A stretch of DNA of 64,000 nt from the NCBI GenBank assembly GCA_017533825.1, contig JAFWIE010000038.1, forward strand, positions 16,301-80,300, in the 5' to 3' direction. This DNA comes from Atopobiaceae bacterium (lineage in GTDB: Bacteria > Actinomycetota > Coriobacteriia > Coriobacteriales > Atopobiaceae). The translations under genes were made by a program, and so were the position numbers. Under the pieces are notes generated by a model. It had not been told where the DNA came from, ran no database searches, and saw only the letters and a program-made list of their open reading frames with translations. Positions 36,531 through 44,601 of the stretch are shown one piece after another; the first letter of the stretch is position 1; the number at the start of each line of letters is the position of its first letter.

Positions 36531-37907
36531 TTATGCCGTGGCGAGCGCTGCGCGCGCCTCTGCGAGCTGCGCGGCGACGGCATCATTGCCCGTGCCACCA
36601 TAGGTCGTGCGCGCGCGGGCGATGGCAGCTGGATCGAGCGTTCCCATCACGTCCTCATCAAAGAGGTCGCTTGCCTCGCGCAGCTCCGCCAGACTCAGGT
36701 CCTCCAGACCGCAACCGCGACGCTCGCAATCCAGCACGAGCTTTCCCACCACGGCATGGGCCTCACGGAAGGGCATGCCGCGCTTGGCCAGATAATCCGC
36801 CACGTCGGTCGCCGCCGAGAATCCCGTCCCCGCCTCAGCAAGCATGCGGCCCTCGTTAACCCTCATGGTCTGGAGCATGCCCGCCATAATGGCCATGCAA
36901 TCTCCAAGCGTGCGCGCCGCGTCAAGCGGGCCCTCCTTGCACTCCTGTAAATCCTTGTTGTACGCGAGGGGCAGCGACTTGCAGGTGGTAAGCAGCGCCA
37001 TGAGGTCGCCGTACACGCGGCCCGTCTTGCCACGTGTGAGCTCGGCGAAATCCGGGTTCTTCTTTTGCGGCATGATGGAACTACCCGTCGAGTACGAATC
37101 GCTGAGTGTGATGAACCCGAACTCGGAGCTGCTCCATAGGACAATCTCCTCGCACAGGCGCGAGAGGTGCATCATGCTCACGGCACACGCGTATTCGAGG
37201 TCAAGCAGGTAGTCGCGGTCGCTCACGGCGTCGAGGGAGTTAGGAATCGCTCGCGCAAACCCCAGCAACTCCGTTGTGCGAGCGCGGTCGAGCGGGTACG
37301 TCGTTCCAGCAAGTGCCGCGGCACCGAGCGGGTTGGCGTCAGCTGCTACGAGCGCCGCCCGCAGACGCGTCGCGTCGCGTGTGAACATCCAGAAGTACGC
37401 CAGCATGTGGTGCGAGAAGAGCACCGGCTGGGCATGCTGCAAATGCGTATAGCCCGGCATCACGACGTCGAGATTCTCTTCCGCAACGTCTGCAAGCACG
37501 CGACGCAGCTCACGGTTGCCCTCGAGCAGCTCGGCGCAGAGGTCCTTGGCGAGCAGGCGGATGTCAGTGGCAACTTGGTCGTTGCGCGACCGTCCCGTAT
37601 GGAGGCGCCCACCCGCTGCGCCGATGCGCTCGGTAAGCACGCGCTCGATGGCCATGTGTACGTCTTCGTCATTGATGTCCCAAGCAAACGTGCCGTCCTC
37701 GACCTCGCACGCTATCTGCTGCAAGCCCTCGACGATGGCCTTGCGGTCAGCATCGCTTATGATGCCCTTCTCTGCGAGCATCGTCGCGTGAGCAATCGAC
37801 CCGCGAATGTCCTGCTGCGCCATGTTTTTGTCAACCTCGAGCGATGCCCCAAACTCCTGGGTGAACGCATCGACGCCACCCTCGAACCTTCCGCCCCACA
37901 ATGCCAT
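36531..37907 (-). CDS. argH: Argininosuccinate lyase
   Basis: A 458-residue enzyme that splits argininosuccinate into arginine and fumarate, the last step of arginine synthesis. Marks are the opening LWGGRFEGGVD, HTGRSRNDQVATD, the catalytic His in PGYTHLQHAQPV and the signature GSSIMPQKKNPD. A GAGGAG ribosome site lies seven bases upstream. argG is upstream on the same strand, with a 105-bp gap that contains a 33-bp palindrome (37950-37982). Confidence 0.97.
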   Translation of the reverse strand: MALWGGRFEGGVDAFTQEFGASLEVDKNMAQQDIRGSIAHATMLAEKGIISDADRKAIVEGLQQIACEVEDGTFAWDINDEDVHMAIERVLTERIGAAGGRLHTGRSRNDQVATDIRLLAKDLCAELLEGNRELRRVLADVAEENLDVVMPGYTHLQHAQPVLFSHHMLAYFWMFTRDATRLRAALVAADANPLGAAALAGTTYPLDRARTTELLGFARAIPNSLDAVSDRDYLLDLEYACAVSMMHLSRLCEEIVLWSSSEFGFITLSDSYSTGSSIMPQKKNPDFAELTRGKTGRVYGDLMALLTTCKSLPLAYNKDLQECKEGPLDAARTLGDCMAIMAGMLQTMRVNEGRMLAEAGTGFSAATDVADYLAKRGMPFREAHAVVGKLVLDCERRGCGLEDLSLAELREASDLFDEDVMGTLDPAAIARARTTYGGTGNDAVAAQLAEARAALATA

Positions 37908-37949
37908 GCCCTGCTCCTCACTTCGGGTACGCGGCTATTCTACTAAATG

Positions 37950-37982
37950 ACGGCAAAAAGGTACCTGGTACCTTTTTGCCGT
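37950..37982. repeat. 33-bp near-perfect palindrome between argG and argH
   Basis: The two 16-bp arms ACGGCAAAAAGGTACC and GGTACCTTTTTGCCGT are exact reverse complements around one central T. The A5 and T5 runs inside the arms also let it act as a bidirectional hairpin terminator or attenuator. The GGTACC-T-GGTACC core is of the kind seen in REP elements mobilised by RAYT-type transposases; no such transposase is in the window. Confidence 0.8.
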
Positions 37983-38012
37983 CCGCACGGTTCGCTTATT
38001 GGCCGCAGGCGC

Positions 38013-39242
38013 CTACTCGACCGTCTGCAGACCCGAACCAGGTCCCTGCACACGACTCCATGTCTTGCTCTGCAGGCCATGGAGCACGATGAAGCCCTCG
38101 GCGAAGGACTGGTCGAAGGTATCTCCCTCGTCGTACGTCGCGAGGTTGTAGTCGTACAGCGCGTAGTCGGAGCGCAGGCCGTCGACGAAGATGCCGCCCT
38201 TGCAGAGCTTGATGCGCACCTCGCCGCTCACGAACTTCTGCGTGTAGGCGTTGTAGGCATCGATGGCGCACCGGCTCTGGCTGTACCATAGGCCGCGATA
38301 CACCGTGGAGGCCCACTCGGTGTCAAGCTTTGCCTTCTGCTTGAGCGTCTCGGCGTCGAGGCACAGGCGCTCGAGAGCGTTGTGCGCTTCGATGAGAAGC
38401 AGCGCTGCCGGGCACTCGTAGCATTCGCGGCTCTTGATGCCCACGACGCGGTCCTCGATCATGTCAATGCGGCCGTAGCCGTTACGACCGGCAATCTCGT
38501 TCGCGGAGATGATGAGGTCGAGAAGCGGCATGCGCTCGCCGTTCAGCGAGACGGGAATGCCGGCCTCAAAGCCGATGACTACGGTCTCGGGCTCGTTCGG
38601 GCAGTCCTCGGGATTGTTCGTCATCGTCCAGATGTCCGCTGGAGGCGTGTTCCATGTGTTCTCGAGCACACCGCACTCGATGGCGCGACCCCACAGGTTG
38701 TCGTCGATGGAGTAGGGCTTCTTCTTGGTGGTGGGTACGGGCACGCCGTGGGCCTCTGCCCATGCCATCTCGGAATCGCGCGTGGTGAGGTCCCACTCAC
38801 GAACGGGCGCGATAATCTTGAGCTCCGGGTCGAGCGCACGGATGCAGGTCTCGAAGCGTACCTGGTCGTTGCCCTTGCCTGTGCAGCCATGCGCCACGTA
38901 CTTCGCGCCATACTGATGGGCCACGTCCACCAAGTGCTTGGAGATCAGGGGGCGGCTCAAGGCGCTGAGCAGCGGATAGATGCCCTCATACTTGCCGTTC
39001 GCCCAAATCGCCTTGGAGAGGATCGTCTGCGCGTACTCTTCGCGCATGTCGATGGCCTCAGAGGCGATGGCACCCATGTCCAGGGCCTTCTGCTTAATCC
39101 AACCAAGGTCCCTCTCGTCCTGGCCCACGTTGCCACAGATGGCAATGACGTCCATGTTGCGCTCCACCTGGAGCCACTTGACGATAACGGACGTGTCGAG
39201 GCCTCCCGAGTATGCGAGGACCACCTTTTCTTTCTCTGCCAT
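38013..39242 (-). CDS. argG: Argininosuccinate synthase
   Basis: A 409-residue ATP-pyrophosphatase enzyme that couples citrulline and aspartate. The PP-loop is VVLAYSGGLDTSVIV at the N-terminus; GCTGKGNDQVRFE and SRECYECPAALLLI are further family segments. The ATG at 39242 has a weak GAAAGG site upstream. It is the first gene of a probable argGH pair. The palindrome just after it might limit argH expression. Confidence 0.97.
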   Translation of the reverse strand: MAEKEKVVLAYSGGLDTSVIVKWLQVERNMDVIAICGNVGQDERDLGWIKQKALDMGAIASEAIDMREEYAQTILSKAIWANGKYEGIYPLLSALSRPLISKHLVDVAHQYGAKYVAHGCTGKGNDQVRFETCIRALDPELKIIAPVREWDLTTRDSEMAWAEAHGVPVPTTKKKPYSIDDNLWGRAIECGVLENTWNTPPADIWTMTNNPEDCPNEPETVVIGFEAGIPVSLNGERMPLLDLIISANEIAGRNGYGRIDMIEDRVVGIKSRECYECPAALLLIEAHNALERLCLDAETLKQKAKLDTEWASTVYRGLWYSQSRCAIDAYNAYTQKFVSGEVRIKLCKGGIFVDGLRSDYALYDYNLATYDEGDTFDQSFAEGFIVLHGLQSKTWSRVQGPGSGLQTVE

Positions 39243-39334
39243 GTCTCTGCCTTTCTTATTGTGTGCATGGTGCGTCGATTCTAGCGTATTCGCTACGATG
39301 GCGCGTCGTAAGCCAAAAGAAGCACTGCCCCGAA

Positions 39335-39470
39335 ACCTGCGGGTAACGTGAATGAGACGGACACACTATAGAGAACTACTTTATCCGTTCGCCAAAACCT
39401 ACGGGTAACGTGGGCGAGGTAACGTGGATGACGTGAGTGACGTGGACGCGGTAATGTGGATGACGCGCGG
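39335..39470. repeat. Degenerate short repeats (TAACGTG / TGACGTG) upstream of argG
   Basis: AACCT(G/A)CGGGTAACGTG occurs twice (near 39337 and 39400) and is followed by four or five imperfect TAACGTGGATGACG-like units. They fill most of the 344-bp gap between the divergent argG and XpaC-like genes. They may be regulator sites or a decayed minisatellite; no gene is evident in the gap. Confidence 0.4.
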
Positions 39471-39574
39471 ATTGCGACGGGAGGCGGGAGGCTGGGCACG
39501 AAAGCGGCGGGACGGTCGGATACCAGCACCCATCCCGTCGGCGGTTCGGTATGTTCTTGCAAGCATTTGGGAAG

Positions 39575-39586
39575 TATAATCGCATA
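39575..39586 (+). promoter_or_regulatory. TATAAT -10 element placed for a leaderless start
   Basis: A perfect TATAAT (39575-39580) is followed by six bases and then GTG at 39587. Transcription starting about seven bases after the hexamer would begin at the start codon itself, so the mRNA is probably leaderless, a common arrangement in Actinobacteria. A TTCTTG at 39554-39559 is a weak -35 candidate. Confidence 0.5.
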
Positions 39587-40342
39587 GTGAAAAATCTCGT
39601 CGATTGGCTCAATGTGAAGCGTTATCTGCGTCTCTTTGCTCTCTACATCGCCATAGCGGTTGCCGTGGTGCTCCTTTATGCGCCATGGGGACTTGCCCTG
39701 CGCCCCACCGACTACTCGCTGCTGCGCGCAGGCCTCAGCATCATAGGTGCCATCGCGCTCGCGGGCACCTTCGGCGCAGGTACCTACCTTGCTCTCAAGG
39801 ACCCGGACGAGCACCTGCTTGCCCCCGCCGAGGTCGTGGACGAGGACGAGGTCATCCCCGTCCTGCGCGACTATGTGGAGACCCCTTACGTCGGTGGCAT
39901 CGCAGCCGACGTCATCGAGCAAGTGCAGAGCTCAGACCGCAAGCGGCGGCGCCTTCAGAAGTACATTGGTCAGCAATTCAGCGAGGGCAGCATCACGTGG
40001 GATCGATTCGCGGGGCTGGTTGACCAGGCACACCACACCATCATTCGCAACGCGGCGCTCGTCGCAAACAACGTCCAGACCTTCGACCGCGAGGGATACG
40101 CCAAGGATCTGGCAGACCTGCGACGCAGGGACAACGAGCTGCAGCGGCAACAGGTCGCGGTATACGAACAGTCGCTCGCCCACATGCGCGAGATAATCGC
40201 TGCGAACGAGCGCATGCTCCTTGAGCTGGGCAAACTTGAACTTGAGCTGAGCAAGCTCAACGCCGGCAGCACGCTCGAGAGCAACGAGGGAACCATCGAC
40301 GAGCTCACAAGGCTCATCGAGGAGACCAAGTACTACGGTTAG
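39587..40342 (+). CDS. XpaC-like membrane protein, likely TelA partner
   Basis: A 251-residue protein. Two membrane helices (LRLFALYIAIAVAVVLLYAPWG and GLSIIGAIALAGTFGAGTYLAL) are followed by a cytoplasmic part: an acidic linker, a helical core (VETPYVGGIAADVIEQVQS) and a C-terminal coiled coil (residues about 185-240). Helix pair plus cytoplasmic coil, together with the downstream telA, suggests the XpaC family (5-bromo-4-chloroindolyl phosphate hydrolysis), but residue identity is too weak to be sure. The GTG at 39587 is chosen because a TATAAT box lies exactly six bases before it; an ATG at 39551 would overlap that box. Confidence 0.6.
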   Translation: MKNLVDWLNVKRYLRLFALYIAIAVAVVLLYAPWGLALRPTDYSLLRAGLSIIGAIALAGTFGAGTYLALKDPDEHLLAPAEVVDEDEVIPVLRDYVETPYVGGIAADVIEQVQSSDRKRRRLQKYIGQQFSEGSITWDRFAGLVDQAHHTIIRNAALVANNVQTFDREGYAKDLADLRRRDNELQRQQVAVYEQSLAHMREIIAANERMLLELGKLELELSKLNAGSTLESNEGTIDELTRLIEETKYYG

Positions 40343-40386
40343 ACCATCAACTACGGTTGGTTCATCCCATCGACGAGGAGGAAGCA

Positions 40387-42075
40387 ATGGGAAAGAAGCG
40401 TATCATCACCGGACTAGTCGTGGGCCTCATAGTGATCAGCGCACTTGTGTTTGGCATACTCTTCCTTACACGCAATACTGGAAAGACCGAGCGCACCATC
40501 AGCACCGAGACCGCACAGGCGAATCTGGCCGAAATGGTGAGCAGAATTGACCCCACCACCTCGACGCCGACCAAGTCATCCATCGAGTACACAGAGGACA
40601 ACTTGGACGCCGAAGAACTTCCTGACCTCGACAAAAACGACGTGGCGGTCAAGGCAACCACGGACCTCTACGCGGAAATCTGGTCCTCTCCCGAGAAGGC
40701 GGGCCAAGGGACCGACGGATGGATGCGCGAGATGGCCGAGGCCTTCAACACCTCCGGCGCAGAAGTCGATGGCAAACCGGCGAGCATTCAGCTGCGCAGC
40801 ATGAGCAGCGGCCTTGCCGTTGACTACATCGCCACCGGGAAGGAGTCTCCTGACGGCTACACGCCCTCCAACATGCTGTTCGTCGACCTGCTCTCGGCAC
40901 GCGGCGTAAAGACCGACGTCGTGCGCGAGAAGATGGTGGGCAACGTCGCAGGCATCCTGCTCGATCAGGAACACTATGATGCCGTACTCGAGAAGTACGG
41001 CACCGTCGACCTCAAGTCCATCACGGAGGCCGTCGGAGCGGGCGAGCTCACCATGGGCTATACCAACCCCTTCACCAGCAGTACCGGTCTGAACTTCCTC
41101 ATATCATGCCTGCTGCGCTACGACCGCAACAACCCCCTTTCCGAGACGGCAACCGAGGGATTCCTTAAGTTCCAGTCCAACGTGCCCTTCGTCGCCCTCA
41201 CCACCGTCCAGATGCGCGATGCAGCAGAGCGCGGCTCGCTGGATGGCTTCGTGCTCGAATGGCAGCTCTACCAGAACGACCCGTCTCTCTCGGCGAACTA
41301 CGTCTTCACGCCCTTTGGCTACCGTCACGACAACCCGCTGGTCGCCTGCCCTGCAGCAAGCGCCGACGAGCGCCAAGTCCTCGAGCTCTTTGCCCAGTAT
41401 TGCGAAACCAACGGGGCCGATCTTGCCAAGCGCTACGGATTCAACGGCAAGGATGACTACGTCAGCGAGCTGCCGCCGACTACAGGCGAGACGCTCGTTG
41501 CCGCGCAGAACCTGTACAAGAAGAACAAGGACACTGGCCGCACCGTCGTCGCCGTCTTTGTGGCTGACGTCTCGGGGTCGATGAGCGGCGCCCCGCTCAA
41601 CGAGCTGCAGTCGTCACTCATCAACAGCATGCGCTACATCAACTCGGACAACTACGTTGGTCTCGTCTCGTACTCCGACTACGTGACCATCGAGCTTCCC
41701 GTTGCACAGTTCGACCTCAACCAGCAGGCATACTTCAAGGGCGCAGTCGAGAGTTTGCGCGCCGCGGGAGGCACCGCAACGAACGACGGCATCATCGTCG
41801 CTGCCGACCTCGTCGAGAAGGCCATTGCCGACCTGCCGGATGCCAAGCCCATGATCTTCCTGCTCTCCGACGGGGAGGCGAACGCCGAGATGGTCTCCTT
41901 CGAGGATATGAAGGCCGTCATCGGCGGGTTGCGCATTCCCGTCTACACCATCGGTTACAATGCAAACATCGCGAAGCTGCAGCAGATCAGCAGCATCAAC
42001 GAGGCGGCAAGTATCGACGCAACGAACGATGACGTTACGTATCAACTCAAGAACCTGTTTAACGCTAACATGTAG
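40387..42075 (+). CDS. Solute-binding-like protein fused to a von Willebrand factor A domain
   Basis: A 562-residue protein with a single N-terminal membrane helix (IITGLVVGLIVISALVFGIL). Residues about 85-370 look like an ABC-type extracellular solute-binding fold (WMREMAEAFNTSG, LTMGYTNPFTSSTGLNFLIS, FVLEWQLYQNDP). Residues about 390-555 form a VWA domain with an intact MIDAS, ADVSGSMSGAP, plus the Thr in GGTATNDG and the Asp in LLSDGEAN. It should be anchored outside the membrane and bind a ligand or protein in a metal-dependent way. A GAGGAGGAA site precedes ATG 40387. It is sandwiched between the XpaC-like gene and telA, so the three probably act together in envelope stress or surface assembly. 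Confidence 0.8.
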   Translation: MGKKRIITGLVVGLIVISALVFGILFLTRNTGKTERTISTETAQANLAEMVSRIDPTTSTPTKSSIEYTEDNLDAEELPDLDKNDVAVKATTDLYAEIWSSPEKAGQGTDGWMREMAEAFNTSGAEVDGKPASIQLRSMSSGLAVDYIATGKESPDGYTPSNMLFVDLLSARGVKTDVVREKMVGNVAGILLDQEHYDAVLEKYGTVDLKSITEAVGAGELTMGYTNPFTSSTGLNFLISCLLRYDRNNPLSETATEGFLKFQSNVPFVALTTVQMRDAAERGSLDGFVLEWQLYQNDPSLSANYVFTPFGYRHDNPLVACPAASADERQVLELFAQYCETNGADLAKRYGFNGKDDYVSELPPTTGETLVAAQNLYKKNKDTGRTVVAVFVADVSGSMSGAPLNELQSSLINSMRYINSDNYVGLVSYSDYVTIELPVAQFDLNQQAYFKGAVESLRAAGGTATNDGIIVAADLVEKAIADLPDAKPMIFLLSDGEANAEMVSFEDMKAVIGGLRIPVYTIGYNANIAKLQQISSINEAASIDATNDDVTYQLKNLFNANM

Positions 42076-42158
42076 GATGGTTTAGCCACGCGCGTCCGTC
42101 GATTCATGTACGTCGACGAGAGCCAGCACGTGACACTCGCACAGAAAGGAAGGCAACC

Positions 42159-43331
42159 ATGTCGTTTGACCTCGAGATTCCCGAACCCGAGGAAGTAAAG
42201 GCCAAGGTAGAGCAGGAGCTTGCGGTCCCCGAGGACCGAGCGCAGCTCATCGATAGCACCGCCCAAAAGAAGGGCGAGGAGATTCTGAGCGTTGACCTCG
42301 ACTCGGTGCAGAGCCGCCGAGAGATCACGCACGCCGTCGAGGAGCTCGGTTCCGACCTCGTGCACAAGTCATCCGCAAAGAACGACATCCTCGCCAAGCG
42401 GATGGCCGAACTCTCGCGCTCGGGCAGCGAGTCGGGCGACGTCGCAAGAGGCCTTGAGGATCTCGCCATCAAGATGCGCGACCTTGATCCTTCGGGCATC
42501 GACTTCATGAAGCGCGGCGCTATGGGCAAGCTCTTCAATCCTGTGCGACGTTACTTCGATCGCTACAAGACGGCCGACGCCGAGATTGCAGAGATCGTAA
42601 AGTCTCTGGACAAGGGCCGCGACACCCTGCGCAAGGACAACGTGACCCTCGAGCTCGAGGCAGGCTCCATGCGCGAGCTCACTAAGCAGCTCAACCAGCG
42701 CGTGGCAATGGCAACCGACCTCGATGCGTACCTGACCGACGCGGTGGAGCGCTACCGCGCCCAGGGCGGTGACGAGGACAGGATTCGTTTCTTGGAGGAG
42801 GAGGTTATCTTCCCCCTGCGCCAGAAGATCATGGACTTCCAGCAGCTGCTCGTGGTCAACCAGCAGGGCATCGTCGCCATGGAGGTCATCCGCAAGAACA
42901 ACCTCGAGCTCATTCGCGCCGTTGATCGCGCCGAGCATGTCACCGTGGCGGCACTGCGCACGGCCGTCACCGTCGCAGGCGCCCTCTACAACCAGCGCAT
43001 CGTACTCGAGAAGGTGCAGGCACTCAATGCAGCCACCAACGACATGATCAACGCGACCTCGCGCATGCTTCGCGAACAGGGCGTGGCCATTCAGAAGCAG
43101 GCAACCGATGCTGCCATCTCGCCCGAGACGCTCAAGGCCGCCTTCCAAGACACGCTTGCAGCTCTCGACGACATCACCGATTACAAGCTCAAGGCCCTGC
43201 CACAGATGCACCAGACCATCGAGGAGTTCCGCATCATCGCCGAGGAAGGCGAAGCGCGCCTACAGCAGATGGAGGACGCCGGGAGCTTTACCCTGAACCC
43301 TGGCCCCGACCAGCGCCGACTCCACGACTAG
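42159..43331 (+). CDS. telA: TelA-family toxic anion resistance protein
   Basis: A 390-residue, all-helical cytoplasmic protein of the TelA/KlaA family. Typical text includes PVRRYFDRYKTADAEIAEIV, LEEEVIFPLRQKIMDFQQLL and LRTAVTVAGALYNQRIVLEKV. Family members are linked to tellurite, lantibiotic and other envelope stress resistance, often beside xpaC; their molecular role is unclear. A GAAAGGAAGG ribosome site lies upstream. It is the third gene of the XpaC-VWA-TelA run and is followed by a strong hairpin. Confidence 0.9.
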   Translation: MSFDLEIPEPEEVKAKVEQELAVPEDRAQLIDSTAQKKGEEILSVDLDSVQSRREITHAVEELGSDLVHKSSAKNDILAKRMAELSRSGSESGDVARGLEDLAIKMRDLDPSGIDFMKRGAMGKLFNPVRRYFDRYKTADAEIAEIVKSLDKGRDTLRKDNVTLELEAGSMRELTKQLNQRVAMATDLDAYLTDAVERYRAQGGDEDRIRFLEEEVIFPLRQKIMDFQQLLVVNQQGIVAMEVIRKNNLELIRAVDRAEHVTVAALRTAVTVAGALYNQRIVLEKVQALNAATNDMINATSRMLREQGVAIQKQATDAAISPETLKAAFQDTLAALDDITDYKLKALPQMHQTIEEFRIIAEEGEARLQQMEDAGSFTLNPGPDQRRLHD

Positions 43332-43367
43332 ACTCCCAGGGTTCCACGACCATCACGTCCCAGGGCT

Positions 43368-43400
43368 CCCCGGCCGCGCGCTTCACCTGCGCGGCCGGGG
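43368..43400 (+). terminator. Hairpin terminator after telA
   Basis: Perfect 12-bp arms CCCCGGCCGCGC and GCGCGGCCGGGG with a 9-nt loop, 36 bp past the telA stop, followed by a T-rich stretch (TTCCTTTGCTTT). Confidence 0.8.
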
Positions 43401-43448
43401 CGTGTTCCTTTGCTTTGGCAAACAGGTACACTCTTGCAATAAACAATG

Positions 43449-43477
43449 CAGGTCAACCAAACACCGTGGTTGACCTG
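43449..43477 (-). terminator. Terminator after tRNA-Lys
   Basis: Perfect 11-bp arms CAGGTCAACCA and TGGTTGACCTG with a 7-nt loop begin about ten bases past the tRNA-Lys 3' end on the reverse strand, followed by a weak T-rich tail (ATTGTTTATT). Confidence 0.75.
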
Positions 43478-43487
43478 CTGATTTACG

Positions 43488-43563
43488 TGGTGGGCCGTCA
43501 GGGTCTCGAACCCTGGACCTTGGGATTAAAAGTCCCCTGCTCTGCCTACTGAGCTAACGGCCC
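43488..43563 (-). tRNA. tRNA-Lys (TTT)
   Basis: A 76-nt cloverleaf on the reverse strand with acceptor GGGCCGT/ACGGCCC, D-arm TAGCTCAGTAGGCAGAGC, anticodon TTT in the loop of GGGACTTTTAATCCC, T-arm with GGTTCGAGACC, and encoded CCA. Confidence 0.96.
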
Positions 43564-43592
43564 GCTTGAACTATGATAGCACTAACTGCACT

Positions 43593-44138
43593 CTAGTAGT
43601 TGATGACCTGCTCCTCAAAATAGGATTGCGGATGGTTGCAGGCCGGGCACACCTTGGGAGCCTTCGGCCCCACATGCAGGTGACCGCAGTTGAGGCACTT
43701 CCACACCTTAACGCCTTCGCGCTCGAAGACCTCGCCCTTTTCCACGCGCTCGACGAGCTTAAGATAGCGCTCCTCGTGGGCCTTCTCGATGTTGGCAACC
43801 AGACGGAACTTCGCGGCAATCTCCTTGAAGCCCTCCTCGTCGGCGACCTTCGCGAACTCGGGATACATGCAGGTCCACTCTTCGTTCTCGCCCGCAGCAG
43901 CATCCTTGAGGTTGGTCAGCGTCTCGGGCACAGCACCATCGTGCAGATACTTGAACCACATCTTGGCGTGCTCACGCTCATTGCCCGAGGTCTCAGCAAA
44001 AATCTGAGAGATCTGGACAAAGCCATCCTTCTTTGCCCGGCTTGCGTAGTAAGCGTACTTGTTGGTTGCCTGAGACTCACCGGCGAAGGCAGCCTCGAGG
44101 TTCTTCTTTGTTTGAGAATTCTCGAAATCGACGGCCAT
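43593..44138 (-). CDS. Rubrerythrin
   Basis: A 181-residue peroxide-reducing iron protein of anaerobes. The N-terminal ferritin-like domain supplies the diiron ligands ([38 protein letters not shown]), and the C-terminal rubredoxin-like domain has two CxxC pairs ([10 protein letters not shown] and KVCPACNHP) for a single iron. The length and domain order are standard. The ATG at 44138 follows AGGAGAGGT; the frame is open further up but lacks the family start. It is monocistronic and supports an anaerobic lifestyle. Confidence 0.95.
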   Translation of the reverse strand: MAVDFENSQTKKNLEAAFAGESQATNKYAYYASRAKKDGFVQISQIFAETSGNEREHAKMWFKYLHDGAVPETLTNLKDAAAGENEEWTCMYPEFAKVADEEGFKEIAAKFRLVANIEKAHEERYLKLVERVEKGEVFEREGVKVWKCLNCGHLHVGPKAPKVCPACNHPQSYFEEQVINY

Positions 44139-44244
44139 GCTACCTCTCCTCTCGTAGGAAACTATACGTGCCAACCAGCGAGAATCACAGGCCAACACGC
44201 AATTGGTGTCATTCTACCCACGACGTCTAGACCTGTCCATAGCC

Positions 44245-44361
44245 CCTTTTGCGCCTATTAATCTGCCAACATACCTGCAACGGCGACTTTTCCCGAACGA
44301 GCGCAGCAGCCTTGTCGCGACCTTTTGCGCCCATCAATCTGCCAACATACCTGCAACGGCG
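44245..44361. repeat. Two 41-bp direct repeats upstream of rubrerythrin
   Basis: A 41-bp unit containing TTTTGCGCC, AATCTGCCAACATACCTG and CAACGGCG occurs at 44245-44285 and 44321-44361, with two mismatches and a 76-bp period. It lies between the rubrerythrin promoter region and the 116-bp palindromic element. No gene is evident in 44139-44601. Confidence 0.75.
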
Positions 44362-44414
44362 CCCCAGCGTCACGACCCTCCCGTCTTGCCACGTATCCGC
44401 GGCTACCACTTCGA

Positions 44415-44530
44415 CCATCACTTCTGAGGATGTACAATTTCGATCATCCACAGAGGGGGACTATGTACAATTGCCGGGTCAGATTGTACATAGTCCCCCT
44501 CTCAGAATGACCCGAATTGTACATCCTCAA
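44415..44530. repeat. 116-bp nested palindromic element, copy 1
   Basis: This element has outer arms TGAGGATGTACAATT (44425-44439) and AATTGTACATCCTCA (44515-44529), inner arms of 19 bp (44453-44471 with 44483-44501, GAGGGGGACTATGTACAAT), and a small pair CGGGTCA/TGACCCG. All arms are perfect. It recurs at 46245-46360 in the same orientation with two substitutions. The two copies bracket the predicted nuclease gene. Confidence 0.9.
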
Positions 44531-44601
44531 ATGTCATATGTCGGTATGTGACATCACGGCGTCGACTTTCCGCCGCAAGCGATGCGTTTCTCTACGGACG
44601 G

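Noticed and set aside
35143..39242. argG-argH-purB as a recently acquired cluster
   Set aside because: Base composition and codon use look like the rest of the window; it is ordinary housekeeping.
39293..39922. 209-residue reverse frame upstream of argG
   Set aside because: It crosses the degenerate repeats and the antisense of the XpaC-like gene, and has no family features.
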